Below, in pieces: positions 37,043 through 44,545 of a stretch of DNA of 64,000 bases; within the stretch, counting starts at the first letter, position 1, and every line of letters begins with the position of its first letter. The stretch comes from Arcobacter sp. LA11. GTDB lineage: Bacteria; Campylobacterota; Campylobacteria; Campylobacterales; Arcobacteraceae. The translations under genes and the position numbers were made by a program. The stretch spans positions 62,001 through 126,000 of the forward strand of contig NZ_BDIR01000004.1 in assembly GCF_001895145.1 (NCBI RefSeq), written 5' to 3'. The notes beneath the pieces were generated by a model. It ran no database searches and was not told where the DNA came from. It saw nothing but the letters and a program-made list of their open reading frames with translations.

Positions 37043-37924
37043 ATGATAGGGAAAATAGTTTTTATGGTTAGAGTTAAACATCTGGTATTTCCTTTTTTAT
37101 TTGTATTATTATATGGAAGTGGTTTTGTTGGTGCAAAATATGGATTACCAGATTCAACACCTTTAAGTTTTTTAACATTAAGATTTTTTATTGCTGGTGC
37201 AATACTTTTTTTAATAGCAAAAATATTGAAAGAGTCTTTTCCTTTATTAAAAGATATCTTTCATATTAGTGTTGCAGGTTCTTTGACTGTTGCAACGTTT
37301 TCTATAGGTGTTTTTATATCTATTGATATGGGTTTGTCTCCTTCTTTATCCGCAATTATTATTGCTCTGCAGCCTATTTTAGTGGCAATACTTGCAAAAA
37401 GTTTTGTAAATGAACAAATTATTTTAAGACAATGGTTAGGATTAATTGCAGGTTTACTTGGTGTATTATTAGTTGTATTTCATAATATAGATTTTAGTAC
37501 TGCTGGCTTGTATTCTGTTCTTTTATCAGTAGTAGGTCTCTTAGGATTAACATTTGGTAATTTATATCAGAAAAAATATTGTTCAGATATGAGTTTATTT
37601 ACTGGTGGTTCTATTCAATCTTTGAGTTCAGGATTTATATGTTTAGTACTTTTATTACTTTTTGATACTTATAAAATTGTTTGGACAAATGAATTTGTTT
37701 ATGCTCTATCTTTTATGTCAATAGGAGTTTCTATTGGTGCATTAAGTTTATTATATATCATGATACAAAGATCAGAAGTTAGTAAAGTAGCAAGTCTATT
37801 TTATCTTGTCCCTGTATCTGCTGCTATTACTGGATATTTTATTTATGACGAAGTATTTGATTTATTGACTGGTTTAGGTATTTTTATTGTTGCTATTGGA
37901 GTATATTTAACAAATAAAAAATAA
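37043..37924 (+). CDS. EamA/DMT-family transporter
   Basis: This 293-residue inner-membrane protein has about ten hydrophobic helices in two repeats of five, the EamA (drug/metabolite) pattern. The first repeat has LYGSGFVGAKYGLPDSTPLSFLTLRFFIAGAI, and ALQPILVAILA ends the fourth helix. It probably exports amino acids or small metabolites. Start ATG 37043 has AAGGAG eight bases upstream. It is divergent from the TetR regulator and lies behind two palindromic operators, so it is a likely target of that regulator. Confidence 0.9.
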   Translation: MIGKIVFMVRVKHLVFPFLFVLLYGSGFVGAKYGLPDSTPLSFLTLRFFIAGAILFLIAKILKESFPLLKDIFHISVAGSLTVATFSIGVFISIDMGLSPSLSAIIIALQPILVAILAKSFVNEQIILRQWLGLIAGLLGVLLVVFHNIDFSTAGLYSVLLSVVGLLGLTFGNLYQKKYCSDMSLFTGGSIQSLSSGFICLVLLLLFDTYKIVWTNEFVYALSFMSIGVSIGALSLLYIMIQRSEVSKVASLFYLVPVSAAITGYFIYDEVFDLLTGLGIFIVAIGVYLTNKK

Positions 37925-37927
37925 TTC

Positions 37928-37966
37928 TTTTAGTGCAAAATATGATTTTTATATCTTGCACTAAAA
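37928..37966. terminator. shared hairpin between eamA and the AEC transporter gene
   Basis: An 11-bp perfect stem (TTTTAGTGCAA with TTGCACTAAAA) lies in the convergent gap. No strong U-run follows on either strand, so termination efficiency is uncertain. Confidence 0.6.
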
Positions 37967-37972
37967 AAGATA

Positions 37973-38914
37973 CTAAAGCATCTCTAATAAGAAAGTTAAT
38001 GTGATAATAGTAATTAGTAAGGAGATTATAATTGCAATGGAACTCTCTTCTTTATAATAGTCATATTTGTTTGCAAATACGTATACACCTGCTCCAATAG
38101 GAAGTGCTGACATGATAATCGCAACTTTGAAATATATATCATCCGAATTCATATTTAACAAATAGAATCCTACAAAAAATGTAATAAGTGGTTGAATTAA
38201 TATTTTAATAAATACAATAGGAAACAATTTAGAAAATATTTTAATTTTAAAGTGTTTTTTATTTTCTAGTTTTGCAAGTCCAATTCCTAATGCAAACAAT
38301 GCAGTCGGCCCTGCAGCAACTCCTAAAAAGTTTGTAAAGTTAACTATTACCTCAGGAAGTTCGATACTAAAAGCAGGGAAAAATAAACCTATTAAAACAG
38401 ATAAACTTAATGGGTTTTTTACTATTGTTAGAAGAGCATTTTTTATTATAATTAATTTTGACTGTTTTTTTTCCTGATTCATTATTCCAAAGGTAATGAT
38501 TACTGCCATTATTGCTGGTATATTATGCAGTATTGTAGCTAAAGCAGCAGGTAATGTCGCAACTGTTCCAAAAGCAATTATAACCAGAGGTATACCCATA
38601 TAGCCTGTTGTTCCATAACAAGATGCCATAGCAATGATAGCAGATTTTGGAGATTTGATATTTGTAAAAATTGAATATATCAACCCAAAAATATATGCAA
38701 ATATAATTCCACTTAAAGTCATAAGTAAAAATTTCCAGTTTAAAAGTTCTTCTATATTAGCATTTGCAACAGATAAAAATAGTAATGCTGGTAGCGCAAC
38801 ATTTAAAACATAACTATTTATTAGATGTTCAGCTTCGCTTGAAAACTTTTCTTTTTTTGCAAAAATAAAACCAGTTAAAATTACTAAAAATATTGGTAGT
38901 ACTGTAGTTATCAC
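37973..38914 (-). CDS. AEC-family transporter (auxin efflux carrier-like)
   Basis: The 313-residue protein has about ten membrane helices. Marks of the AEC family include FLVILTGFIFAKKEKFS, LINSYVLNVALPALLF, CYGTTGYMGIPLVIIAFG, IGLFFPAF and the C-terminal IIMSALPIGAGVYVFANKY. Family members carry malonate, malate or other organic anions. The start is GTG 38914 with AAGG upstream. Two palindromes flank its -10 box. It is convergent with the EamA gene, and tetR is the nearest regulator. Confidence 0.9.
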   Translation of the reverse strand: MITTVLPIFLVILTGFIFAKKEKFSSEAEHLINSYVLNVALPALLFLSVANANIEELLNWKFLLMTLSGIIFAYIFGLIYSIFTNIKSPKSAIIAMASCYGTTGYMGIPLVIIAFGTVATLPAALATILHNIPAIMAVIITFGIMNQEKKQSKLIIIKNALLTIVKNPLSLSVLIGLFFPAFSIELPEVIVNFTNFLGVAAGPTALFALGIGLAKLENKKHFKIKIFSKLFPIVFIKILIQPLITFFVGFYLLNMNSDDIYFKVAIIMSALPIGAGVYVFANKYDYYKEESSIAIIISLLITIITLTFLLEML

Positions 38915-38932
38915 GATAAACCTTTTTTGTTA

Positions 38933-38956
38933 TTTATGGACTAGTCAGTCCATAAA
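38933..38956. promoter_or_regulatory. operator 1 of the AEC gene
   Basis: A 24-base element has ten-base perfect arms, TTTATGGACT and AGTCCATAAA, around AGTC. It covers the predicted transcript start, downstream of the minus-strand extended -10. Confidence 0.72.
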
Positions 38957-38960
38957 AAGA

Positions 38961-38969
38961 ATCATAGCA
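38961..38969 (-). promoter_or_regulatory. extended -10 promoter of the AEC gene
   Basis: The minus strand reads TGCTATGAT, the same TGnTATGAT variant as the eamA promoter. It sits between the two palindromes. Confidence 0.6.
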
Positions 38970-38974
38970 TATTG

Positions 38975-38990
38975 TGGACTAGTTAGTCCA
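38975..38990. promoter_or_regulatory. operator 2 of the AEC gene
   Basis: TGGACTA-GT-TAGTCCA is a 7+2+7 palindrome centred 38 bases from operator 1 and covering the -35 region. It shares the GACTAnnTAGTC core with the tetR/eamA site. Confidence 0.72.
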
Positions 38991-39074
38991 TAAAATAAAA
39001 TAAATTTTGAAATTTATATGATTAAAAGATTTAGTATTAAAGTAGATAATTTTGAGTTTGATTGAATTTTATGG

Positions 39075-39407
39075 TTAAAGAGTAATATTTTCTAAAAATT
39101 CAATATCTTCATCTACTACAATTATAACGTCAATACAAAAATTGACATCTAGTTTTTTAGTTTGTAAATAGTAATCGATACTTCTTTTTAGTTTTGATAA
39201 TTTTGTGGGTGTTATATTATTTACTGCAACTTCATAGTTATTTGCAGATTTTACTTCTATAAAGTGATATGTTTTTTCTTTAGTGGCAATAATATCTATT
39301 TCGCCTAGCTTTTTAGCATAGAAATTTTGTTCGATGATTTTAAAGCCTGAGGAGTTTAAAAACTCACAGGCCTTAGTTTCTGCAATATCACCTTTACTGC
39401 GGCTCAA
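39075..39407 (-). CDS. yraN: YraN-family (UPF0102) endonuclease-like protein
   Basis: The 110-residue protein has GDIAETKACEFLNSSGFKIIEQNF, GEIDIIATKEKTYHFIEVK and the following helix, the standard YraN pattern. The Glu-Asp and Glu-x-Lys groups (GEIDII, FIEVK) look like a PD-(D/E)xK nuclease core. The function is not settled, although a role at recombination or repair intermediates is often suggested. Its start overlaps the 3' end of the molybdoenzyme gene by 14 bases. Confidence 0.92.
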   Translation of the reverse strand: MSRSKGDIAETKACEFLNSSGFKIIEQNFYAKKLGEIDIIATKEKTYHFIEVKSANNYEVAVNNITPTKLSKLKRSIDYYLQTKKLDVNFCIDVIIVVDEDIEFLENITL

Positions 39408-41472
39408 TATCCACTCTTACAGATTTGAATCTTGCTGTTAAGATTAGTTCATCTGCTTCATCTCCAAAGATAAAATTAACTTTTGATTCTGGATGATGAA
39501 ATGTTGTAAAAAGAGTCCCCGTTTTTATGTTTTTTGTATATCTTACTGGCATAATGGCAGTTTCACCATATTCAGTTCTCATGATGATTTGATTACTTCC
39601 AATTCTTTTTTCATCTTCTTTTGAAGCAAGAACAACATCTTTTTCATATCTAGAGTTTAAAGGTTCACATCTTGCAGTTTGAGCTACATTGTTATAATGA
39701 ACAATAGTTCTTCCTGTAGTTAGATAGAATTCATTTTTTGGAATATCTATTTTTTTAACAAGTTTTTCTATTTGTTCTCTTAATTTATATTGGTGATATT
39801 GAAAATATCCTTTTCCATCAGGTGTTCTAAATTCTTCTAAATGAAGTACTGGAGTATCTTCTTTTTGTATAGGCCATTGCATACCTCTATTTCTATTTTT
39901 TGATAGTTTATGATATGTTGCTCCAAAAAATCTACTCTTCACGGCTTCTTTAGTTTCATTCCAAACATCTTCGCTGGTTTCATAAGTAAACTCACCATTG
40001 ATTTTATTTTCAATATCTCTTAATACTTCCCAGTCATCAGGCATTTGGGCTTCAACTAAAGGTTGTGATAAGTGAAGTCTTCTCATGGCATTTACATAAA
40101 CACCAGTTTTTTCATAAGCAGATTTAACTCCAAATACAATATCAGCTTTTTTTGTAACTTCATTCATAAATAGTTCATTTGAAATAATTAAGTCAAGTTT
40201 ATCTAAGGCTTTATGTACTTTATTTTGATTTGGATGAATATGGGCAATATCTTCACCCATTACGTACATAGCTTTAATTTTATCTTCTAGCATCTCATCA
40301 ATTAACTCAGGAGTCATAAGACCAATTTCTTTTGGAGTTTGATAATCTGGGTCAAAGTATGGTAAACAACCAGTATCACAGGCTCCTTGAACATTGTTTT
40401 GTCCTCTTAAAGGCATAAGCCCAGTGCCTGTTTTTCCAATGTTACCAGTTAAAAGTGCAAGATGAACAACTGCCATTACGGCATATGAACCATCAAGATG
40501 TTCAGTAATTCCAAGTCCCCAAAAGAACATAGATTGTTTTGTTGCATATTGTCTTGCAATATTTGGAATTTGCTCTGCAAGAACTTCATATCCTTCAATA
40601 TTTTTCATATATTCAGGATTTGCAAATGGGTCATTTAAGATTGATTCTTTATATTCTTCAAATCCAACACATCTAGCATCGATGAATTCATTGTCATAAA
40701 GTTTTTCATTTAAGATTACATATGCCATCATATTTAAAACAAGTAAGTTTGCTTCATATGGAATTACAAGTTCTTCACCATATTTTCCTAATTGAATTCT
40801 TCTTACATCAATAACAGAAAGTGTAGCAGTTTTTGATTTTGCAGCTTTTAGAATCCTATTTGCAACAATTGGATGGGCTTCAGTTGTATTTGAACCCATA
40901 ACTATGATATTTTCAGTTTTATAAATATCATCAAATGGATTAGTAGCAGCTCCTTCTCCAATAAGAGGTTTCATTCCTTTTAAAGATGGCGAGTGACAAA
41001 CTCTTGCACAGCAATCCACATGGGGAGAGTTCATTCCTTCTCTTACAAATTTTTGGAACATATAAGAACTTTCACATGAAGTTCTAGCTCCACCCATTCC
41101 ACAGAAAGCATGACGCCCATACTTTTCTTTTATTTCTGATAGTTTCCATGCTGCAAGTGAAGTTGTAAATTCATAAGGAGTTTCATAATATTCCTCATCA
41201 AAATCTTTTAAGGTTTTAGCTCTTGCTTTTAATTCTCTTGGCAGTTGCTCAAGATTTTTTTCAATAAATGATTTTTTTACTCTTGTATTTCTAATTCTAT
41301 CTTCTGCATCAACAAATCCAAATCCTTTTGAACCTTTAATACAAAGCTTTCCTTGAGACACATATCCATCATTTTGCGCATAGATTTTTAAGATTTTATT
41401 GTCTTTAACTTGTCCTGTGATATCACACCCAACACCACAGTATGTACAGACTGAATTTATATCTGCAATCAT
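39394..41472 (-). CDS. formate-dehydrogenase-like molybdopterin oxidoreductase
   Basis: The 692-residue enzyme has a [4Fe-4S] motif with Cys9, Cys12, Cys16 and Cys44 (CTYCGVGC). The active-site CCARVCHSPS has Cys159 as the Mo/W ligand followed by His160, and the GQNNVQGACDTGCLP block is typical of FdhF/FdhA-type enzymes. There is no Tat signal, so it is cytoplasmic. It uses Cys rather than selenocysteine. ATG 41472 is preferred to the TTG six bases upstream. It lacks the additional ferredoxin domains of large FdhA proteins and no small electron-transfer subunit is next to it. thiS overlaps its beginning. Confidence 0.85.
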   Translation of the reverse strand: MIADINSVCTYCGVGCDITGQVKDNKILKIYAQNDGYVSQGKLCIKGSKGFGFVDAEDRIRNTRVKKSFIEKNLEQLPRELKARAKTLKDFDEEYYETPYEFTTSLAAWKLSEIKEKYGRHAFCGMGGARTSCESSYMFQKFVREGMNSPHVDCCARVCHSPSLKGMKPLIGEGAATNPFDDIYKTENIIVMGSNTTEAHPIVANRILKAAKSKTATLSVIDVRRIQLGKYGEELVIPYEANLLVLNMMAYVILNEKLYDNEFIDARCVGFEEYKESILNDPFANPEYMKNIEGYEVLAEQIPNIARQYATKQSMFFWGLGITEHLDGSYAVMAVVHLALLTGNIGKTGTGLMPLRGQNNVQGACDTGCLPYFDPDYQTPKEIGLMTPELIDEMLEDKIKAMYVMGEDIAHIHPNQNKVHKALDKLDLIISNELFMNEVTKKADIVFGVKSAYEKTGVYVNAMRRLHLSQPLVEAQMPDDWEVLRDIENKINGEFTYETSEDVWNETKEAVKSRFFGATYHKLSKNRNRGMQWPIQKEDTPVLHLEEFRTPDGKGYFQYHQYKLREQIEKLVKKIDIPKNEFYLTTGRTIVHYNNVAQTARCEPLNSRYEKDVVLASKEDEKRIGSNQIIMRTEYGETAIMPVRYTKNIKTGTLFTTFHHPESKVNFIFGDEADELILTARFKSVRVDIEPQ

Positions 41473-41474
41473 AA

Positions 41475-41675
41475 TCAACCACCACCAACAAATTGTAATA
41501 ATTCTAATTTATCGTCATTTTTAACAACGTAATTATTCCAGTCATCTTTTTTTACAATTTCCATATTAACTGCTGCTGCCATAACTTTATCTTCTACTTG
41601 TAATTCACTAATTACTGCTTGAAGTGTAGAGTTTTCATTAAACTCTTTTTTTTCGCCATTTACAATTAGATTCAT
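41475..41675 (-). CDS. thiS: ThiS-family sulfur carrier protein
   Basis: The 66-residue beta-grasp protein starts MNLIVNGEKKEFNENSTLQAVI and ends LQFVGGG. The C-terminal Gly-Gly is where ThiS is adenylylated and thiocarboxylated to supply thiazole sulfur. ThiF, ThiG and ThiH are not nearby. Instead the gene directly precedes the formate-dehydrogenase-like gene and its stop lies within three bases of that start. Formate dehydrogenases need a sulfur atom on the metal, so a role in that step is possible, but MoaD- or ThiS-type function cannot be decided here. Confidence 0.85.
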   Translation of the reverse strand: MNLIVNGEKKEFNENSTLQAVISELQVEDKVMAAAVNMEIVKKDDWNNYVVKNDDKLELLQFVGGG

Positions 41676-41759
41676 CCCGTGCCTTTATATATTTAAGTCT
41701 TAAGATTTTATCTAATTTTTCTTTTATCTTTATCAAAAAGCTTGATAGAATTTAGTCTA

Positions 41760-42419
41760 TTAGTTAGGACGTTCTACCATGTAACCAATTCCTCTAATAT
41801 TGATAATAAAATCTTCTTTTAAAACTTTTTTGACACGATTTACTTCAGCTCTTATTGTTGCATTATCAATTTCATCTCCATCATAGGCATATTCTCTAAA
41901 CATATCATAGTTTACAACCAAGCTTCTATTTTGAGATAGGAGGGCAATAATTAGAAGTTGTCTTTTGGGTAAAATATGTGGTTCATTATTAAAATATAAA
42001 GTTGTAGTTTCATGGTCAAAACTATAAGATTTTGAGAGCCTTTTATGTTCCTGTGGAACGACTCTTGTTTTTAGTATTTTATTTATTCTAAGATTTAACT
42101 CTTTTAAGTGAAATGGTTTTTTTAGATAATCATGGCAACCTATGTCAAAGGCTCTTGAAATTTCTTCAATATCAATAAGTGCCGAGATAAAAATAGTTGG
42201 AACCATTCTTTTTTGTTCATGAAGTTTTTCTAAAATAGTTAAACCATCAATATCAGGTAAGTTTATATCTAAAATTAACATATCAAATTTTTGTTCTTCT
42301 AATGTATTTAAGCAAGTTTCACCATCTTTTGTAGAAACTATTGCATGTCCTACAGATTCAAGATATTGGGTGATTGCATCATTTAACATTGAATCATCTT
42401 CTAATAAGAGTATTTTCAT
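41760..42419 (-). CDS. OmpR-family response regulator (partner of FIST kinase)
   Basis: The 219-residue regulator has a receiver domain with acidic pocket EDD (7-9), phospho-acceptor Asp51 (LILDINLPDIDG) and Lys in YLKKPFH. A C-terminal winged-helix domain (about 125-217, ending RGIGYMVERPN) follows. Its ATG overlaps the kinase stop (ATGA), so the two proteins are made together. OmpR-type proteins bind direct repeats of 10-11 bases, and four 11-base repeats lie in the divergent promoter 2 kb away. It probably controls the aldehyde dehydrogenase. Confidence 0.9.
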   Translation of the reverse strand: MKILLLEDDSMLNDAITQYLESVGHAIVSTKDGETCLNTLEEQKFDMLILDINLPDIDGLTILEKLHEQKRMVPTIFISALIDIEEISRAFDIGCHDYLKKPFHLKELNLRINKILKTRVVPQEHKRLSKSYSFDHETTTLYFNNEPHILPKRQLLIIALLSQNRSLVVNYDMFREYAYDGDEIDNATIRAEVNRVKKVLKEDFIINIRGIGYMVERPN

Positions 42420-44326
42420 TGTTCATTCCTTTTAAAAGTATAAGTAAAAGTTGTAAATTCTTCATTTGATTTTAATTCAATTTTTACATCTTCTTCATCG
42501 CATATTTTTTTTACTAGATTAAGTCCTAATCCAAAACCATCATGAGTTTTTTGCTCTCTATAGTATTCTTCAAATATTTTTTCTGGTTCTTGAATTACAC
42601 TTGAATGACTTGAAACTAAAAATTTATAAGAGTTGTCATATTCAAATAAAGAGATAAAAATATCTTCATTTTCTAAAGTATATCTAATAGCATTTGTTAG
42701 ATTATTATCAACTATTCTTTGTAATTTTGTTTCATTAAAGTATATAGTTTTTTCTGTTTTTGTAGTTTCAAATAAAATTTTAGAATTTACTTTTAGTGCA
42801 ACTTGTGTAAAAAAATCAATTCTACTTCTTATATAGTCTACTAATTCTATTTTTTGTTTTCTATACTCTATTTGATCTTTTTTTACCAAGAAACTCAAAT
42901 CATCATATATTGCAAAAACATTTTTCATAGCAACTTCAATATTAGATAGATATTTGTTTTTACCAAACTCCATTTCATATAACTCTATATTCCCCATAAT
43001 AACAGAAAGAGGAGTATTTGTTTCATGTACTGCGTGACGTAAAAATTGTTTTTGAGAGGCTAATAGATTATTTGAATAGCTCTTTTCTATATTTAATTTT
43101 TTTGTTTGTTCATCATAATCTTTTGAAGATTGTTGAATAAGATGGGTTAGTGCTTGAATGGTTCTTGCGTATTCAGATGTTTCATTTATATTATCAATAT
43201 TTTTAACAGTAGTAGTTTCTTTATTATTTGAACTATTTTCACTTAATGCAACAACTGTTAGAGTTTGATTTAATAGTTGATTTGCACCATTGTTATGATA
43301 AAACTCTGCATAGGTGAAAAACCCTGATGTTGGAGCAATTGACGCAAAAGGTTCAACTTCTACTTTTATGAAATCTGGCATATATCTACGTCTTGCCATA
43401 CAAGAGTATAAAAAGAATGTTTCTGGTTTTCCCGATGAAAGTTTAGGAAGAGTTTCTATTGGGTTTTGCATTATCATTTCTGCATTTCCAAATCCTAATT
43501 TTACTATATCCCCTTCTTGTAAGTTTCCTGCAAAACTTAGACTTCCATCATTATGTTTTGCGATTACTGCACGGGCTGTTAAAATAGAATCTCTTTCAAC
43601 TATAAGTGGAAATTCGATACCTGTTGCAGGAAGCGCATCAGCAACATCTTCTCCTAAGTATTTTGCATAAAAATCTACTGGAGTCATACCATGAATACTA
43701 TAAACTCTATTGTTTTCAATTTTATCAATCTTATGTTCTATTCCAATTGGAGACCAGTTAAATCTATAATCATTGTGAATTAGTAAAATATCTGAATTTA
43801 AAGAGACTCCCACCGCACCTTTTTTTAACACTTTATTTTGACATGATATATAAGTTTGTGTAAATGCGCCATTATCTCCTGCCATTCCCCCACAAATAAC
43901 AACATCTTTGTTAAAAGATTGAACGCCTTTTAAAAAGTTTTCACCGTTGGTTGTTGTTCCATCTGTAAAAAGAATAAGAAGTTTCGTGTTTTGTGTTACT
44001 AAATCTTTTGCAAGGCTGAAACCATTTTGAAATGATTCCTCATATTCAGAATAAGAGGTCTTTATTTGTGTATTTTCAAAAGTAGAAATAGAGATTATAG
44101 TATTAGATGTTGAAATATTTTTATCTTGAATTTCTCCATCGGTTGTAGTACCTATACAAATAGAATTTGGTAAATAGTTTAAAATTTTATCAACTAGATT
44201 TTTTAGAGTTATATTGCCCTGTCCACAAAATATTTGAATTAGAGTATTTTTTTGATTTTTGAACTCTTCAAAATTTATAATATCTTCTATTTTTCTATTT
44301 TTTAAACTGTAGTTATATGTTTTCAT
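42416..44326 (-). CDS. FIST-domain sensor histidine kinase
   Basis: The 636-residue cytoplasmic kinase starts with FIST_N (about 25-225; LILFTDGTTTNGENFL, CGGMAGDNG) and FIST_C (about 230-345, with LYSCMARRRYMP and APTSGFFTYAEF). These are sensory domains thought to bind small molecules such as amino acids. A coiled coil (385-425) leads to the dimerisation helix with His434 in HAVHETNTPLS and an ATPase domain (LQRIVDNNLTNAIRY, HDGFGLGLNLVKKI). No membrane segment is seen, so the ligand is cytoplasmic. It is divergent from the aldehyde dehydrogenase. Confidence 0.9.
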   Translation of the reverse strand: MKTYNYSLKNRKIEDIINFEEFKNQKNTLIQIFCGQGNITLKNLVDKILNYLPNSICIGTTTDGEIQDKNISTSNTIISISTFENTQIKTSYSEYEESFQNGFSLAKDLVTQNTKLLILFTDGTTTNGENFLKGVQSFNKDVVICGGMAGDNGAFTQTYISCQNKVLKKGAVGVSLNSDILLIHNDYRFNWSPIGIEHKIDKIENNRVYSIHGMTPVDFYAKYLGEDVADALPATGIEFPLIVERDSILTARAVIAKHNDGSLSFAGNLQEGDIVKLGFGNAEMIMQNPIETLPKLSSGKPETFFLYSCMARRRYMPDFIKVEVEPFASIAPTSGFFTYAEFYHNNGANQLLNQTLTVVALSENSSNNKETTTVKNIDNINETSEYARTIQALTHLIQQSSKDYDEQTKKLNIEKSYSNNLLASQKQFLRHAVHETNTPLSVIMGNIELYEMEFGKNKYLSNIEVAMKNVFAIYDDLSFLVKKDQIEYRKQKIELVDYIRSRIDFFTQVALKVNSKILFETTKTEKTIYFNETKLQRIVDNNLTNAIRYTLENEDIFISLFEYDNSYKFLVSSHSSVIQEPEKIFEEYYREQKTHDGFGLGLNLVKKICDEEDVKIELKSNEEFTTFTYTFKRNEQ

Positions 44327-44417
44327 AAGAAAATTGTATCATAAAAAAAGCTTTTTTTTATAAAAATTTTCATAATAAAACGTCGTTTTTATGGGTATTT
44401 ATCCAATTATTTTATTT

Positions 44418-44461
44418 CGCTATATTCACGCTATATTCAAGCTAAATTCAGGCTATATTTC
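44418..44461. promoter_or_regulatory. four tandem 11-bp direct repeats upstream of the aldehyde dehydrogenase
   Basis: CGCTATATTCA, CGCTATATTCA, AGCTAAATTCA and GGCTATATTTC follow one another without gaps (44418, 44429, 44440, 44451). An 11-base period keeps the sites on one helix face, as in PHO and OmpR-type boxes. The adjacent OmpR-type regulator is the obvious candidate. Confidence 0.7.
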
Positions 44462-44545
44462 TCATGTAAGATTTCATCAATGGAAAAATTAATATCTTTT
44501 GTATATCTAGTTTTTCACAAAAAATATAATCTAAAAGGAAAAAAT

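Noticed and set aside
43314-43670. Plus-strand frame inside the FIST kinase gene
   Set aside because: The kinase frame shows clear FIST_C motifs through this stretch; the antisense frame has no ribosome site or family pattern.
44343-44358. A7GCT7-type palindrome upstream of the FIST kinase
   Set aside because: It is homopolymer low-complexity sequence that arises easily in AT-rich gaps; there is no supporting context.
44418-44461. CRISPR-like array
   Set aside because: The 11-base units are contiguous with no spacers and are far too short for CRISPR repeats.
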